A DNA stretch of 64,000 nt, from the NCBI GenBank assembly GCA_051294375.1, contig CM119265.1, forward strand, positions 23,490,776-23,554,775, given 5' to 3'. Positions 46,801 through 56,955 of this stretch are shown piece after piece. The notes beneath the pieces were generated by a model. It saw nothing but the letters and a program-made list of their open reading frames with translations. It had not been told where the DNA came from and ran no database searches. Within the stretch, counting starts at the first letter, position 1, and each line of letters starts with the position of its first letter. Position numbers and translations under genes: made by a program. Source of the stretch: Paraspadella gotoi. Lineage: Eukaryota > Chaetognatha.

Positions 46801-49800
46801 GATCTTTTACAAAAATTTTCAGTAAAATCTACCCATTATCTGGTTCCCTGCTGATTTTAAAAAATTGTTTTGGCTACAAAGCAGAGAGTTTTTAGTTTAT
46901 ATGATTTTGTCATGCTTTGTAATCTTCTGACTTCAGACTTCAGAGCTCAGTACGTATTTTGTTAACATTTTTTAAATAATAATCTATATCATTATTTTAT
47001 TCATCAGTCTGTTAAAAATTTTAAAAAAATACTGAAACATTGTTAAAAATATCATTTTTTAAAAAAATTTTATCAAAAATTACCCAAAACAATAGGTTTT
47101 AAAAAAATTTTCCTTATAGTAAAAAACTAACTTAATTTATAATGCGAGCTATGTAACGTAGTCAATTTTTTCCGCTCTACAAGATAGTTTGGGTTTCGTC
47201 CCTCTAGCAATAAAGCTTTTAAAGATATTTAGCAAAAAGTCCATTTTTTACAATTTTTTTTCATTTTTTTTCAAAGTTGGTAGCATTTACTGTAAATTTT
47301 TTTTTGAAGAAAAATGTTCAAAAAATTCATATGATGTATGGGCACCTTTTACACAATACTCGTTTTTTGATTTCAAAACTTTTCATATATGGCAAGGTCT
47401 AATGCCTATACAATATGTATCACCGAAAAAACATGGCGCCGATGAACTTTTGAAATTCGATGGAGACGTAAAGCGCGACGGGCACCACGTAGTTGAATAT
47501 GACGAGGAAGAGGAGGAAGTCCGACCATTTGGTGGGCGTGGAGAAGTTGAACTCTCGCTGAATGATAAAATCGTCGAGCGTGTGATGGGCGGCGGCGCAG
47601 GCGGCGATCTCCACCGCCAGATAAGCGATGAGCACGACGATAATCTTGTTCATCGTTCGCTCGGCCGTCGAAAATTTGTTCGCCGTGATCTTCAGATTTA
47701 GCGCCATCTTTGTTTGTTGGCCAGAGTAGGCGGCGCAACCGTAGACGAAGTCCGTCTCTTTGAGAGTGGAGCCGCTGACGAGGAGATTGGGGGCGTTGAG
47801 GGGGATGAGCTGGGGAGGGAGGGGTGGGGGTTAGTGGGGTATCGTGGGTGGGGAAGGGAACGGGGTGAGAGACGAAATAAATAATCAAGATCGAAAAACT
47901 ATTCACAATGTGAATTTCACATATCTGTGGGAGCAAAATAAAAAGGGTGAATGTTTAAAATAAACTGAAAATAAAATCGAACCAACGGTAAAAATATCTA
48001 AAACTCAATGACCTTGCACTATATCTAGCTACCATAAATCGTTCATCTTTCATTTGACCGAGAAAATTCTACAAACCTCTTTTTTCTGGCCCACCATGAG
48101 ATACATTCTCCCCTCGAACTTGTAGAGATCTGAATGGGGCTGCTCGCATTCCACGACCGCTTGAAGATCCTTCAAGGAAGCGGCCGTGTTGAAGCGGGCC
48201 GTCCCGTTGGGGGGCGTTTCGATTCGCTTCAGATTCGTCTCGCCGTCCAGGTTGGCTGGAAAGGATAGTGGATTTGGTGGAGGTGACTAACAAATCAAGG
48301 TACGTTAGGTTCCGTGGTGTAACGGTTAGCACTCAGGACTTTGAATCCTGCAATCCGAGTTCAAATCTCGGCGGGACCTGTCTCGAGTATTATAATTGAA
48401 ATATATTGATTTTTGTCTTTGCATTTCAATTTTTGCAAAACCTTGATTAAATCACTTTTTTTTAAAAGGAGAACATAAAAATTTAAGAATTGTNNNNNNN
48501 NNNAAAAAATTCTTAAATTTTTATTATGATAGCAAATGCTATTGTAAATGCTACTTGAACAAAAGTTTTTAAGGTGTGACTCATCACTAATTAAAAAAAA
48601 TCTAACAAAAAATGATATTACATTGCAAAATGGTTTGTATTGGAACTCTGAATCTTACACTGAAAGTTCAAATCACAACAGATTGAGCCGATTTGTATTT
48701 TAACCAAACAAATTAGAGAACCTGGGAAGATCTCATGGTGTTATGGTCATCACTCAGGACTTTAAATCCTACAATCCGAGTTCGAATCTCGGAGAGAGCA
48801 TTTAAAATATTATTTTGATTTTATTATGATAATAAAGTTTCTAATGCACAATTATTAAGAAGGTCCCATGGTGTAACGGTTAGCACTCAGGACTCTGAAT
48901 CCTGCGATCCGAGTTCAAATCTCGGTGGGACCTGGTTACCATTTGAAATAAACTTTTTTTAGAAAACTTTTTTTTTGATAATGTCTGGTGACTCGAATTG
49001 ACCTCAGTCATAAGGATGACTTAAGTCACAAAGCTTTTTTTTCCCTGAAATACAATGAAGCCTGGGTCGTTGTCATCTGTCCTCCATCTTTCCTCTCTTT
49101 CTCATCGACGTCGAAATAATTATTACTAATAACATTCTCATCATTGTAATGTTTCTTTTCCTTCAAGACTATCGTCATTTTTATATACGTTTTTGATTCA
49201 TGTAATAAGTTTTGCATAAGGTAATTTGATCTTGTTTGTAAACAAAGCATTTTGTCTTTGTTATTGTCTTTATATGTAGTTAATAAAAAAATAATTAAAT
49301 TAAACCAACAACTTAATTCTTTGTGATAAAATATACGTAGCTCACGTAGAAAACAGGTTTGCAAAGGAATTGCGCAGGGCAGAGCAAGTACCAAAAGAAA
49401 AAAAAATTGAATAAAATAAAGGTCAAGAAAAATATAAAATATATCAGAAAACTGGAACAAAAAGTAATCTAACCTTGTGTTGTGTAGATGCACATTTCCA
49501 GAAGACAACACTAACATCCCCAAAATGCCCCATCCCAAACAAATAAATAATATTATATTTAAATATTTTATTCAAAAAATATTTTAACAAATAACTAAAT
49601 TCATAAATAATAATTATTTTTATATCTAAAAAATAAAGATAATGAAACAAATAATTTTGCAACATTCATGATAGGTTACATCATGTAATGGCAGACACTT
49701 ACAGATGGGTCCCATGGTGTAACGGTTAGCACTCAGGACTCTGAATCCTGCAATCCGAGTTCGAATCTCGGTGGGACCTTATAACCTTTTAGAAAATACT

Positions 49801-51217
49801 ATGAGCCGATTTATGACTATGCCAATTAAAATCTCTCCGGGACTTTCAAAAGTGGAAATTTCAATATTCCAAATCATTGCTAAGTCCATTTCATGTTCAA
49901 AACTATTATAAAAACTTATTATGTATGGGTTCTATTTTTAAACCTTTGATTATTCAACGATTTCATTAGACTATCGGGGCCAATTCCCATTTCCCGAAGA
50001 AACCTTCAGATGAAACCACCCCACTTATCAACTCCAAATGCCATCCCTCGCCACTCCCAATGCCATCCCTGACCACCCCTGACTACGCCCCTATTTCTAC
50101 CTACCCGTTGTGACAAAGCAGGATCCGTTCTCGTTGATGGAAGAGAGCAGCACCATGTCGCAGGGAATCGTCTGCTCGTTGGTGACTTTGACGATGTCGC
50201 CGATGACGACGTCGCGGGCGCGGACGCTGCACTCGGCGCCGTCACGGACGACGACGGTGGGCGCGTCATTGACGGCCTTGTCCGCGCGATGGCGCATGTA
50301 GTCCTCGAAACCCTGGGGAAACGGAGAAAGGTGCTTCTGTTTGTTATGCTAAAGTGACATAACAAGGCCCCGTGGTGTAACGGTTAGCACTCAGGACTTT
50401 GAATCCTGCGATCCGAGTTCAAATCTCGGCGGGACCTCATAGTTCATGTTACGTAATCCGATGTGAATTAATTACACAGATATTTTTTTTTTGATAAGGT
50501 ACGAATATTCCTCTGAAAATACATATATTTTTTCTTAATTTCTGTTCTTTTTTTCTAATTACTTCTTCCTTCTCTTTTTTATTACTTTTACTCCCTATTT
50601 TCTTCATTTTTTTTCATTAATTATCAATTAATATGGAGGAAAAGTAATAAAAAAAGAGAAGGAAGAAAAAATTTTAAAAAAAGAACAGAAATTAATTAAT
50701 TAATTAATTAAATCATCATTCATTCATTCATTATTTTCTCCATTTGTTTCTTTTTCTTTTTCTTTCATTTCAACCTCTCATTTTTTCTATCTTTCTATCT
50801 TTCTATCCCGCTCTTCTCCGTTCCCACCCATCCCCTCCCCCCCCCCTCCGAATCTCCCACCTGCTTCAACGCTGTGACGGTGATGACGAAGCAAAGCGAG
50901 AATACGCTGGGAAAGGGCGAGACGGGGGAGTCGACGGAGAGTTGGACGATGGCCACGAACAAGAAGAAGCAGTTGGCGATGCGGCGGAACTGTTCGAAGA
51001 GGTTCTTCGGCACGAAGCTCCACCACTCGTACTTCGAGGTCTTGACGACGTTGTCAGGGAAACGCGTCGGCAGCGTCGGAGGATCGTCGAGGAGTCGCTG
51101 GCGGTGTTCCCACGATTCGCCGACGAAGATGACTCGATTGGCAGCGGCGGCGGCTGCGGCGGCCGGGGAGCGGCGGCGCAGGAGGAAGGACATTCTTTCC
51201 CCGGGGGTGGATTCCAT
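41473..51217 (-). CDS. P4-ATPase phospholipid flippase, ATP11 type
   Basis: Twelve exons: 51217-50861, 50312-50105, 48255-48077, 47809-47424, 46702-46495, 46298-46194, 45623-45434, 44846-44602, 44288-44028, 43784-43488, 43208-43010, 42177-41473; about 1,110 residues, the usual length. Motifs in order: FEQFRRIAN (M1), DGETN (dephosphorylation), DKTGTLTEN (phosphorylated Asp), [11 protein letters not shown] and TKGAE (nucleotide domain), [15 protein letters not shown]. The N-terminus and the last helices ([13 protein letters not shown]) fit ATP11A/B/C best. These pumps move phosphatidylserine and ethanolamine to the cytosolic leaflet with a CDC50 partner. Introns carry antisense tRNA-Gln genes. 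The tenth exon holds VVDGATLTL in one frame and FAEVSRRC onward in another, meeting near 43709: a 1-base deletion or assembly error. Confidence 0.92.
42895..42933. repeat. Dispersed hairpin repeat, copy 1
   Basis: GAGCCGAAATCTTCTG, a short loop, then CAGATCCGGCTAAAAA. The arms pair imperfectly (AGCCG...CGGCT). A second copy lies at 53271-53308. A GGAC-rich tetranucleotide run lies just upstream (42757-42785). Confidence 0.5.
43797..43858 (+). repeat. (GA)n microsatellite in flippase intron
   Basis: GA dinucleotides directly upstream (on the gene strand) of the tenth-exon acceptor, giving it a long CT tract. Confidence 0.85.
44953..45024 (+). tRNA. tRNA-Gln (CTG)
   Basis: 72 bases fold as a cloverleaf: acceptor GGTCCCA/TGGGACC fully paired, anticodon loop CTCTGAA, T loop TTCGAAT. 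Discriminator is T, as in animal tRNA-Gln. A T-run starts within the 3' end (pol III terminator). Lies antisense in a flippase intron. Confidence 0.95.
45160..45289 (+). pseudogene. Degenerate tRNA-Gln fragments
   Basis: A 5' third (GTCCCATGGTGTAA, 45161-45174) is followed by decayed sequence ending AGTTCGAG...GGACTTTTTT near 45230, then an isolated 3' end (TTCAAATCTCGGTGGGACC, 45270-45288). No cloverleaf can form. It looks like one or two broken copies of the neighbouring gene. Confidence 0.75.
45825..45896 (+). tRNA. tRNA-Gln (CTG)
   Basis: Cloverleaf of 72 bases with acceptor GGTCCCG/CGGGACC, anticodon CTG, T loop TTCAAAT. Five Ts directly after give a pol III stop. Same flippase intron as the next TTG copy. 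Confidence 0.95.
46058..46129 (+). tRNA. tRNA-Gln (TTG)
   Basis: 72 bases; anticodon TTG. Acceptor pair 7-66 is G-T, and the D arm differs from its sisters (GGTAAGCAT instead of GGTTAGCAC), weakening the D stem. No T-run follows closely. Possibly functional, but the most diverged of the intact copies. Confidence 0.8.
48308..48379 (+). tRNA. tRNA-Gln (TTG)
   Basis: 72 bases; anticodon TTG; acceptor GGTTCCG/CGGGACC with one G-T wobble. Starts 52 bases upstream (on +) of the acceptor side of flippase exon 3, inside the intron. Confidence 0.92.
48494..48503. other. Assembly gap (10 N) at centre of a palindrome
   Basis: The gap is flanked by 15-base inverted arms (48477-48491 and 48508-48522), as though it replaced the loop of a hairpin or marks a doubtful contig join. 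Confidence 0.9.
48729..48800 (+). pseudogene. Degenerate tRNA-Gln with TTA anticodon position
   Basis: Aligns base for base with the intact 72-base copies but acceptor pairs 2-71 and 7-66 are lost and the anticodon stem has a C-A mismatch. The anticodon loop reads CTTTAAA, so the anticodon would be TTA, which reads the stop codon UAA. T arm intact. Probably a pseudogene. Confidence 0.75.
48862..48933 (+). tRNA. tRNA-Gln (CTG)
   Basis: 72 bases; acceptor GGTCCCA/TGGGACC fully paired; anticodon CTG; T loop TTCAAAT. Same intron as the copies at 48308 and 49708. Confidence 0.95.
49708..49779 (+). tRNA. tRNA-Gln (CTG)
   Basis: Identical over its 72 bases to the copy at 44953 as far as I can read, although 4.7 kb apart in another intron. 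Recent duplication or gene conversion is likely. Confidence 0.95.
50366..50437 (+). tRNA. tRNA-Gln (TTG)
   Basis: 72 bases; anticodon TTG; acceptor GGCCCCG/CGGGACC has a C-A mismatch at pair 3-70. Otherwise intact. Lies in the first flippase intron. Confidence 0.88.
50535..50695. repeat. Long imperfect inverted repeat in flippase intron 1
   Basis: A T/C-rich arm (about 50538-50592, starting AATTTCTGTTCTTTTTTTC) is mirrored by an A/G-rich arm (50635-50693, ending GAAAAGAACAGAAATT-like). Arms of about 55 bases with a loop of about 40 could form a long hairpin. No coding capacity. Confidence 0.7.
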
Positions 51218-51959
51218 TCAGGGGTGGATCGAGGTGGGGTGGCGTGTGGGTGCTGGCGGTGATGAGGACGAGAGAGGGCGTGGAGATGTAGTTAACGACT
51301 CATTGCGGTGAAAACTGTTGTGTTGTGCGAGGGCAGTGGGGGGCTGATCGGGAATTTGGAACAGTTGAAATAATCATAAGGCGACTAGAGGAGACCGAAA
51401 ACCGGATTGGGATCTTAGGTGATGGGTGATTGGGTGTATCTTAAAGCAGTTATTGTTAATTTTGATGCTGAGGTTTAAATTGTTCAGATTGCTTTTTTAT
51501 TGTTTGAGGAGATATGCAAATTTTTCTTTTTTAAGGAGCTCGTTATAATTTACGAAAAAACTAAAAGATAATATTTTTTTTATTGTTTTTTTTTATCACA
51601 GATTTGCGGAGAATGTTTTTTTTTCACTTTTCACTGTTTATCATTTTTTTGAGTAAAGTTAACATTTTTTTTTATTATTTAACGAACGAATTTTTTCCTC
51701 TCAAGCAAAGCGAGTACATCTTTCGCTGAAAAAAAAACAGAGATCGAAACGTATGTAAACAAACAAACGTAAACAAAACAAATAAAGATCAATAAATATA
51801 GACATTTAGTGAGTGCAAGGATCCGGAAAAAGAAGGAAAAGCAGGAAAATTCTTATCGAAGCGAAAGAAATGACAATTTTTGTCAGGAAATAAAGGAAAT
51901 GAGTAGGAAGCCAAGTCACCCCAACCATCGCCACCAAATAATAAAAAAAGGATCCAATC
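51218..51959. other. Flippase promoter region and protease 3' flank
   Basis: The right edge of the flippase gene and the 3' end of the protease meet here in head-to-tail order (both genes on the minus strand). AT-rich, with T-runs, and no recognised element. Confidence 0.5.
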
Positions 51960-52198
51960 CTAAACGTTTTCAATGACACTGTAGATCCACCCCAGGTGGT
52001 TCTGCACTCTGGTGTAGACTCCGGGCATCTTGGCGGCGGCGCAGTGATATCCGAAGCTCGTCAGGCCCACCACTATGAACTTTTGCTGTCGCTCGATCAA
52101 GAGTGGTCCGCCGCTGTCGCCGCGACAAGTGTCAACGCCGCCTTCAGGGTAGGCGGCGCAAACGTCGTCGTCTGGAAGGGAAAAATAATAATAATAAT

Positions 52199-52294
<96 letters not shown>

Positions 52295-53033
52295 CAATGA
52301 ATCAATGAAATATAAAAATCCATCAATCAATCGATCAATTCCTCAGCCTTCATTCGAATATTTAGGAAACTGGATATGTTGAAGAAATCAGAACTTTAAT
52401 CTATAAATTAATCAATTAAGGGAGAGGAGAGAATATACTATATTTATCAACCATTAGTCATGACATTATCCCGTCGAGTTTTTAATGTCTTTTTTTACAA
52501 AAGAAGTCATTACAAATATGGAAATTAATTCAATTTATTCGTTGATTCCGTACTTATTCGATGAAAAGATAAATTTTTCAAGCAATCATTCAAAAAAAAA
52601 GCTTGAAACAAATGGGGGATAAATGATATAATCAAGCACCAAGCATTCATTCCCAACCTCCTCACTTACCTTCTTTTCACTTACCCTGAATGCTGAGCGA
52701 TTCTCCGCCCAACTCGTTCACCCACTTTTGACACAACGAGTTGTTCACCAACGGAATCGACGCCGCCTGCAATTTCGGCGTCCCCTTTCCAGCGTCGTTG
52801 CTCGTGAATCCCCAACCGGCGACGACGCCGTGCGATCCCGGCGCGTAGAGGTCCTCGCCGGCGCCGTCGATGATGAGAGCGGACGGCGTCGGCGGAAGAC
52901 ACGCCGGTTGGACGTAGAAGGTCCGTTTGAGCGGCGTGACTCGGAGAAGAGCGATGTCGTTGTGGTATTGATCTTTTGACCGTGGCGGGTGTCGGTGGCC
53001 TGGGGAGGGGTGGGTGGAAGAGAAGTTAGAGAA

Positions 53034-53107
<74 letters not shown>

Positions 53108-55621
53108 GAGAGAGAGAGAGAGAGAGAGAAGGAGAGTAAGAGAGAGATAATTGAATTGCGTATACCGATGATATCAATTATATTCTAATTTATTATAATT
53201 CGATATTCTGAGATGATCTAAATGATTTACCGATAATATTTAGGGGTGTGATCGACGGATTGACAAATTATAGAGCCGGGATCTTCTGAACGCAGATCCG
53301 GCTAAAAAAATACTGACGACGGCAGAACCGATATAATAAAATGACAAAACAAAACAAACCAAAAACGAGGAAAAACAACTCTCCGGGTGAACGACAACTA
53401 ATTCGAGCTAAGACATTAAATAAACAAAAAAGAGCAGTCCCCCTTAAATGATTTAAAAAAACACCTGAAAAAAACACAATCCAGGTTGCTGAATGTCAAC
53501 ATTAAACAGCAAGGATATTTAATTAGTGGTATGCCACGATAACCGTTTTCCTTTCAAATAACAAATTAACAGTAATTTAAAAAAACCACAGGTCTCGTGG
53601 TGTAATGGTTAGCACTCAGGACTTTGAATCCTGCGATCCGAGTTCAAATCTCGGCGAGACCTTAAAAAAAAAGAAAAAGTGGTGATAACAACTTTTGTGG
53701 ACATTATAATAGCCTTTTCTTTAAACATACTTAGTTAAAATAACTACCTTAAGCTTGTAACCATCGTGGGGGACGACCTCGAGCACCTCCAACTCTTGCT
53801 CGAATCCCGAGAGCCTCTCGACGTCCGTCTCTCCGACGAAGACTTTGTAGAATCGCGGGTCGCGTTGGAGGTCGAAGCAGTGAGCCGCTGTGAGGATCCA
53901 ATCGTCGGCAATCACGGTGCCACCGCAATGAGTGGTCTGTGATCCGAGAGTGTTCGATTTGTGGGTAATCTTTACGGGAGAAGTGGATAGTACTATAAAT
54001 TTTAATATATCTGAAATAATTAACTAAGATTCTCTTAGTAAGAAGGAAAGTAAGTAAAAGAAGTACATTGTACTATAGCGACTAAAAACCTGAGCGATCC
54101 ACGGAAAGGCGCCGTTCCTGGCCGTTTGCCCGCCCACCACTCTGCCGGCGTCGTCAAGCGGCGGCGGCGTCTGATAGACGCGGCGACGACCGCAGCCGAC
54201 GCGCCATTCGAAATCGTCCAGCGGCTGCTTGAAGCAGCGCACGACTGACGGAGCCGCGACGCTGTCGTCGAAGCAGCAGCCTTCCGTGGTTTCGCAGAGA
54301 GCGCGGTTCTTCTCGAGTTCCGGGGAATTTTTCTGAGAGGGAGAATTAATTTATTTTTTAGAGGATTTAGCTATCTTTCAAGATTTGGTTAGTTTAAAAT
54401 TATAAAGTTTATTTTCAAATTCAAACATTTTAAAACTTTAAAATTAGAAGAGTTTGAAATTAATTTTCAACAACGATTTATTTTTTTATTTTTTTAATTT
54501 TTTTGTTGTTGAAAATTAATTTCAAACTCTTCTAATTATTACACAACGAAACTAAAAGATTATACCACAACTTTAAAATTTAAAACATTTCAAAATGTTA
54601 TGATTATGTGAATTAACTTTTTCACAGGATTTTTAATGCTTTTCTAGAGAGAAAAAAAATCCAGTAAATGATTTAAAGGCCAAGGGAAATTGTGAAATTG
54701 TGAAATTTAAATAAAATACCTGACACGATCTCCTATTTTTGGGCTTGACCAGATTGCAGACGTGATTGCTCGAGTAGAAACAAGTGGGCACGCCCTTCAT
54801 CTCCGCCTGATAGCAGCAGCCGCGGCGTCTGACGCATTCGTCCCGCGTGACGTCCTGAGGTCCGCAGCTCCGTCGCTTGCAGACGGGCATGATGAAGCAG
54901 CCCTCCATCCCGAACTCATCGCGCGCAGTTTCGTTGAACTTGTGGACCGTCATGAAGTCCTGGGAAGCGGGAAGGGGGGGGGGAGAAATATTTGGTTTTG
55001 AAAAGTTGTCGAAAGTGTTGTTGACGTAGGGTTGGAATGAGAAAACTAATTAACGTTGCCATTGGCAAGAAGACCAGTATAAAATCTATACTAATAAATG
55101 GTTTTCTGTTTTCTGTAAGTAAAATTCAATTGATCTGTCATGGTTTGCAAAAGGCAGCTTTTTTTAGCGGAGTGTTTCAAATTGTCTCGATGTGCTGTTT
55201 CGCTCTTTTACTTTACGGCATCACGGTATCACGGCATCGACACCTGAAACTTTGCTCCTCCTCGACTGAGCGTCGCTGGAAGAAAAAACGGAAGCGATGG
55301 CGAGAGCAAAGATGCAGATGAGTCCAGCGGTTGTGACGATCCAGAGAGTTCGGTATGAGACCTTCTCTTGCCCCAGCATCGCCTGGAGGATAATTCATAA
55401 AACCGATTAACACAAAAAGGGAACATAAATAACGATGATAAAATGTCTTAAGATTATTTCTGTTCTTGGAGGTCGTTTTCAATTTAAAATTTGAGGAATT
55501 TATTACACATATTACATTTTTTTACACTTAAGTCTCAGTTGTAGTTTTCAGAGAAGGTCATTTGTGTTTTTGAGACAACATTAGGTCAACTTTCAAATAA
55601 AGCTCTAGAGAAAACGAATCA

Positions 55622-55667
<46 letters not shown>

Positions 55668-56166
55668 TTCTTTCTAACTCATTCTCTAACTCACCTTTAA
55701 ACAAGGCGACAGCTTGAGCGACGAGGGAACCTCCACGGGCCTGTTCGTCGGCACGCTGTACAACTGCTCCTCGCGCTTGGCAGGGAGAGTCGGGGGCCGC
55801 AGCCTTGACAGGGGGGAGAAAGGGCGGGGCGGCCGCCGCGGCTGCTGGAGCGACACCTGTTTAGGGTTGGTAAATTTGGGGAGAGGAGCAAATGAAATTC
55901 TACTTGTAAGGAAGCTGGGGCAACAGTCTGCAGCCCTTGCATAATCCACCATCGCCTTGAGATTAATTAAGCAAACTTACAAAAGACTTAAATTGAAAGA
56001 AAAAACATCGGAATATAGTTCGTCCGAGTTGTTTTTTTTTTTTATCTTTCACGAAAGATCGACAAAATCTTGTCACATTCGCGACTTCTCGAATCTGTCA
56101 GTCGTTTAGCTTAAAAGTCTTCGGCGGGGGGAATGGTTTTTTAATCAGTTAAGTGACTGCAAAGGA

Positions 56167-56237
<71 letters not shown>

Positions 56238-56955
56238 AAGCAAAAAAAAAATATCCCCAAGTTGAAGGTTATTTCCGCGTAAATCCTTTTTGTGTAAATG
56301 AAATGGATATAACTCTCTCTGTCTCTCTCTTTCTACCTCTAATATAAACCTCGAATTTTCCTAAATGTCAGAGTAAGAGAAATGAGAGAGAGTTATTTTC
56401 GTCTCCAGGGAGTAACGTCGAAGTCGCGCTCAGCGACGTCGTCGTCGGCATTGACGTCGTCTTGATCGTCGCAATTCTTACATTCTCCCTTCATTTAGTC
56501 GTCGTTCTAAATATCTTTTTACCTACTTTCATCTCCGTCTGCTTTTGAGTCTCCTTTACCCGTAGTCGTCGCTGTCATAGTCGTCTTTGTTCCTCTTTCA
56601 TCGGATATTGTTTTCGTCGTCGTCGTTGTCGATTCAACTTCCTCCGTTCGCGAATGGCGACGAGCAAGCTGACGTCAACCGTAAACGCCGCATCAGCCGC
56701 CGCCGCAGCCGCCGCCAACCGACGTCATTCATTGCGATGACGTCAAAAACTTACTTCCTCGATTTCCTCCTCGGCAACAGCGTAGATGGAATCGCCGGCG
56801 GCGTCGGCGGCTTCGTAATAGACATTCTGGGCGCTCCTTGCGGCGTGACGCCCGTTGGGGTCGCGAAAGCCCATCTTTGGACTGCCGCCGTCGTCGTAGA
56901 CGTCTTCCTCGGTCAGGGCCTCCAACGCCACCGAGCGATCGGGCCAGCGAGACAT
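51960..56955 (-). CDS. Type II transmembrane trypsin-like protease with two trefoil domains
   Basis: Eight exons (56955-56755, 55856-55695, 55382-55244, 54959-54720, 54332-54090, 53936-53748, 52999-52685, 52171-51960) join in frame to 566 residues. The N-terminus is cytoplasmic and Tyr/acidic, then Pro/Arg-rich. One helix (TLWIVTTAGLICIFALAIA) follows with no signal peptide, so type II topology. Two P-type trefoil domains come next (CGPQDVT...GCCY; C...ETTEGCCFDD). Activation site is R-VVGGQ; the catalytic triad is in TAAHC, NDIALL and GDSGGP, and DTCRGDSGGP puts Asp in the S1 pocket, predicting cleavage after Arg/Lys. Trefoil domains bind mucins or glycans, so the enzyme may act at a mucous surface; that is inference. 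The last intron holds a (TAA)n array and another intron a tRNA-Gln gene. Confidence 0.9.
52186..52293 (+). repeat. (TAA)n microsatellite in protease intron
   Basis: About 35 trinucleotide units, nearly perfect. Frames reading poly-I or poly-N here are artefacts. Confidence 0.95.
53036..53152 (+). repeat. (GA)n microsatellite in protease intron
   Basis: About 60 GA units with few breaks, just upstream (on the gene strand) of the exon that carries the catalytic Asp. Confidence 0.95.
53271..53308. repeat. Dispersed hairpin repeat, copy 2
   Basis: GAGCCGGGATCTTCTG, short loop, CAGATCCGGCTAAAAA; same family as 42895-42933. The upstream word GACGGA is also shared. Confidence 0.5.
53591..53662 (+). 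tRNA. tRNA-Gln (TTG)
   Basis: 72 bases; anticodon TTG. Acceptor GGTCTCG/CGAGACC differs from its sisters at pair 5-68, and both sides changed together (C-G to T-A), a compensatory change that supports function. Lies antisense in a protease intron, 3.2 kb from the nearest other copy. Confidence 0.95.
54442..54537. repeat. Perfect 33-bp inverted repeat (hairpin)
   Basis: 54442-54474 is the exact reverse complement of 54505-54537; the 30-base loop is nearly all T. The flanks (54400-54440, 54565-54600) are similar AAAACTTTAAAATT words. It lies in the intron between the two trefoil exons. Confidence 0.9.
55625..55665 (+). repeat. (CT)n microsatellite in protease intron
   Basis: About 20 perfect CT units followed by T-rich sequence. 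Confidence 0.9.
56168..56238 (+). repeat. (GA)n microsatellite in protease first intron
   Basis: About 35 perfect GA units. Confidence 0.95.
56670..56745. promoter_or_regulatory. Two CRE palindromes
   Basis: TGACGTCA occurs at 56670-56677 and 56738-56745, next to the end of the first protease exon. This octamer is the CREB/ATF site. Position in the first intron and the pairing make a role in protease expression possible; not shown. Confidence 0.4.

Noticed and set aside
49026-49538. 170-codon minus-strand frame in the flippase intron
   Set aside because: AT-rich, hydrophobic by composition, and no match to the flippase family, which has no extra domain here.
52103-52300. Poly-Asn and poly-Ile frames
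   Set aside because: Products of the (TAA)n microsatellite.
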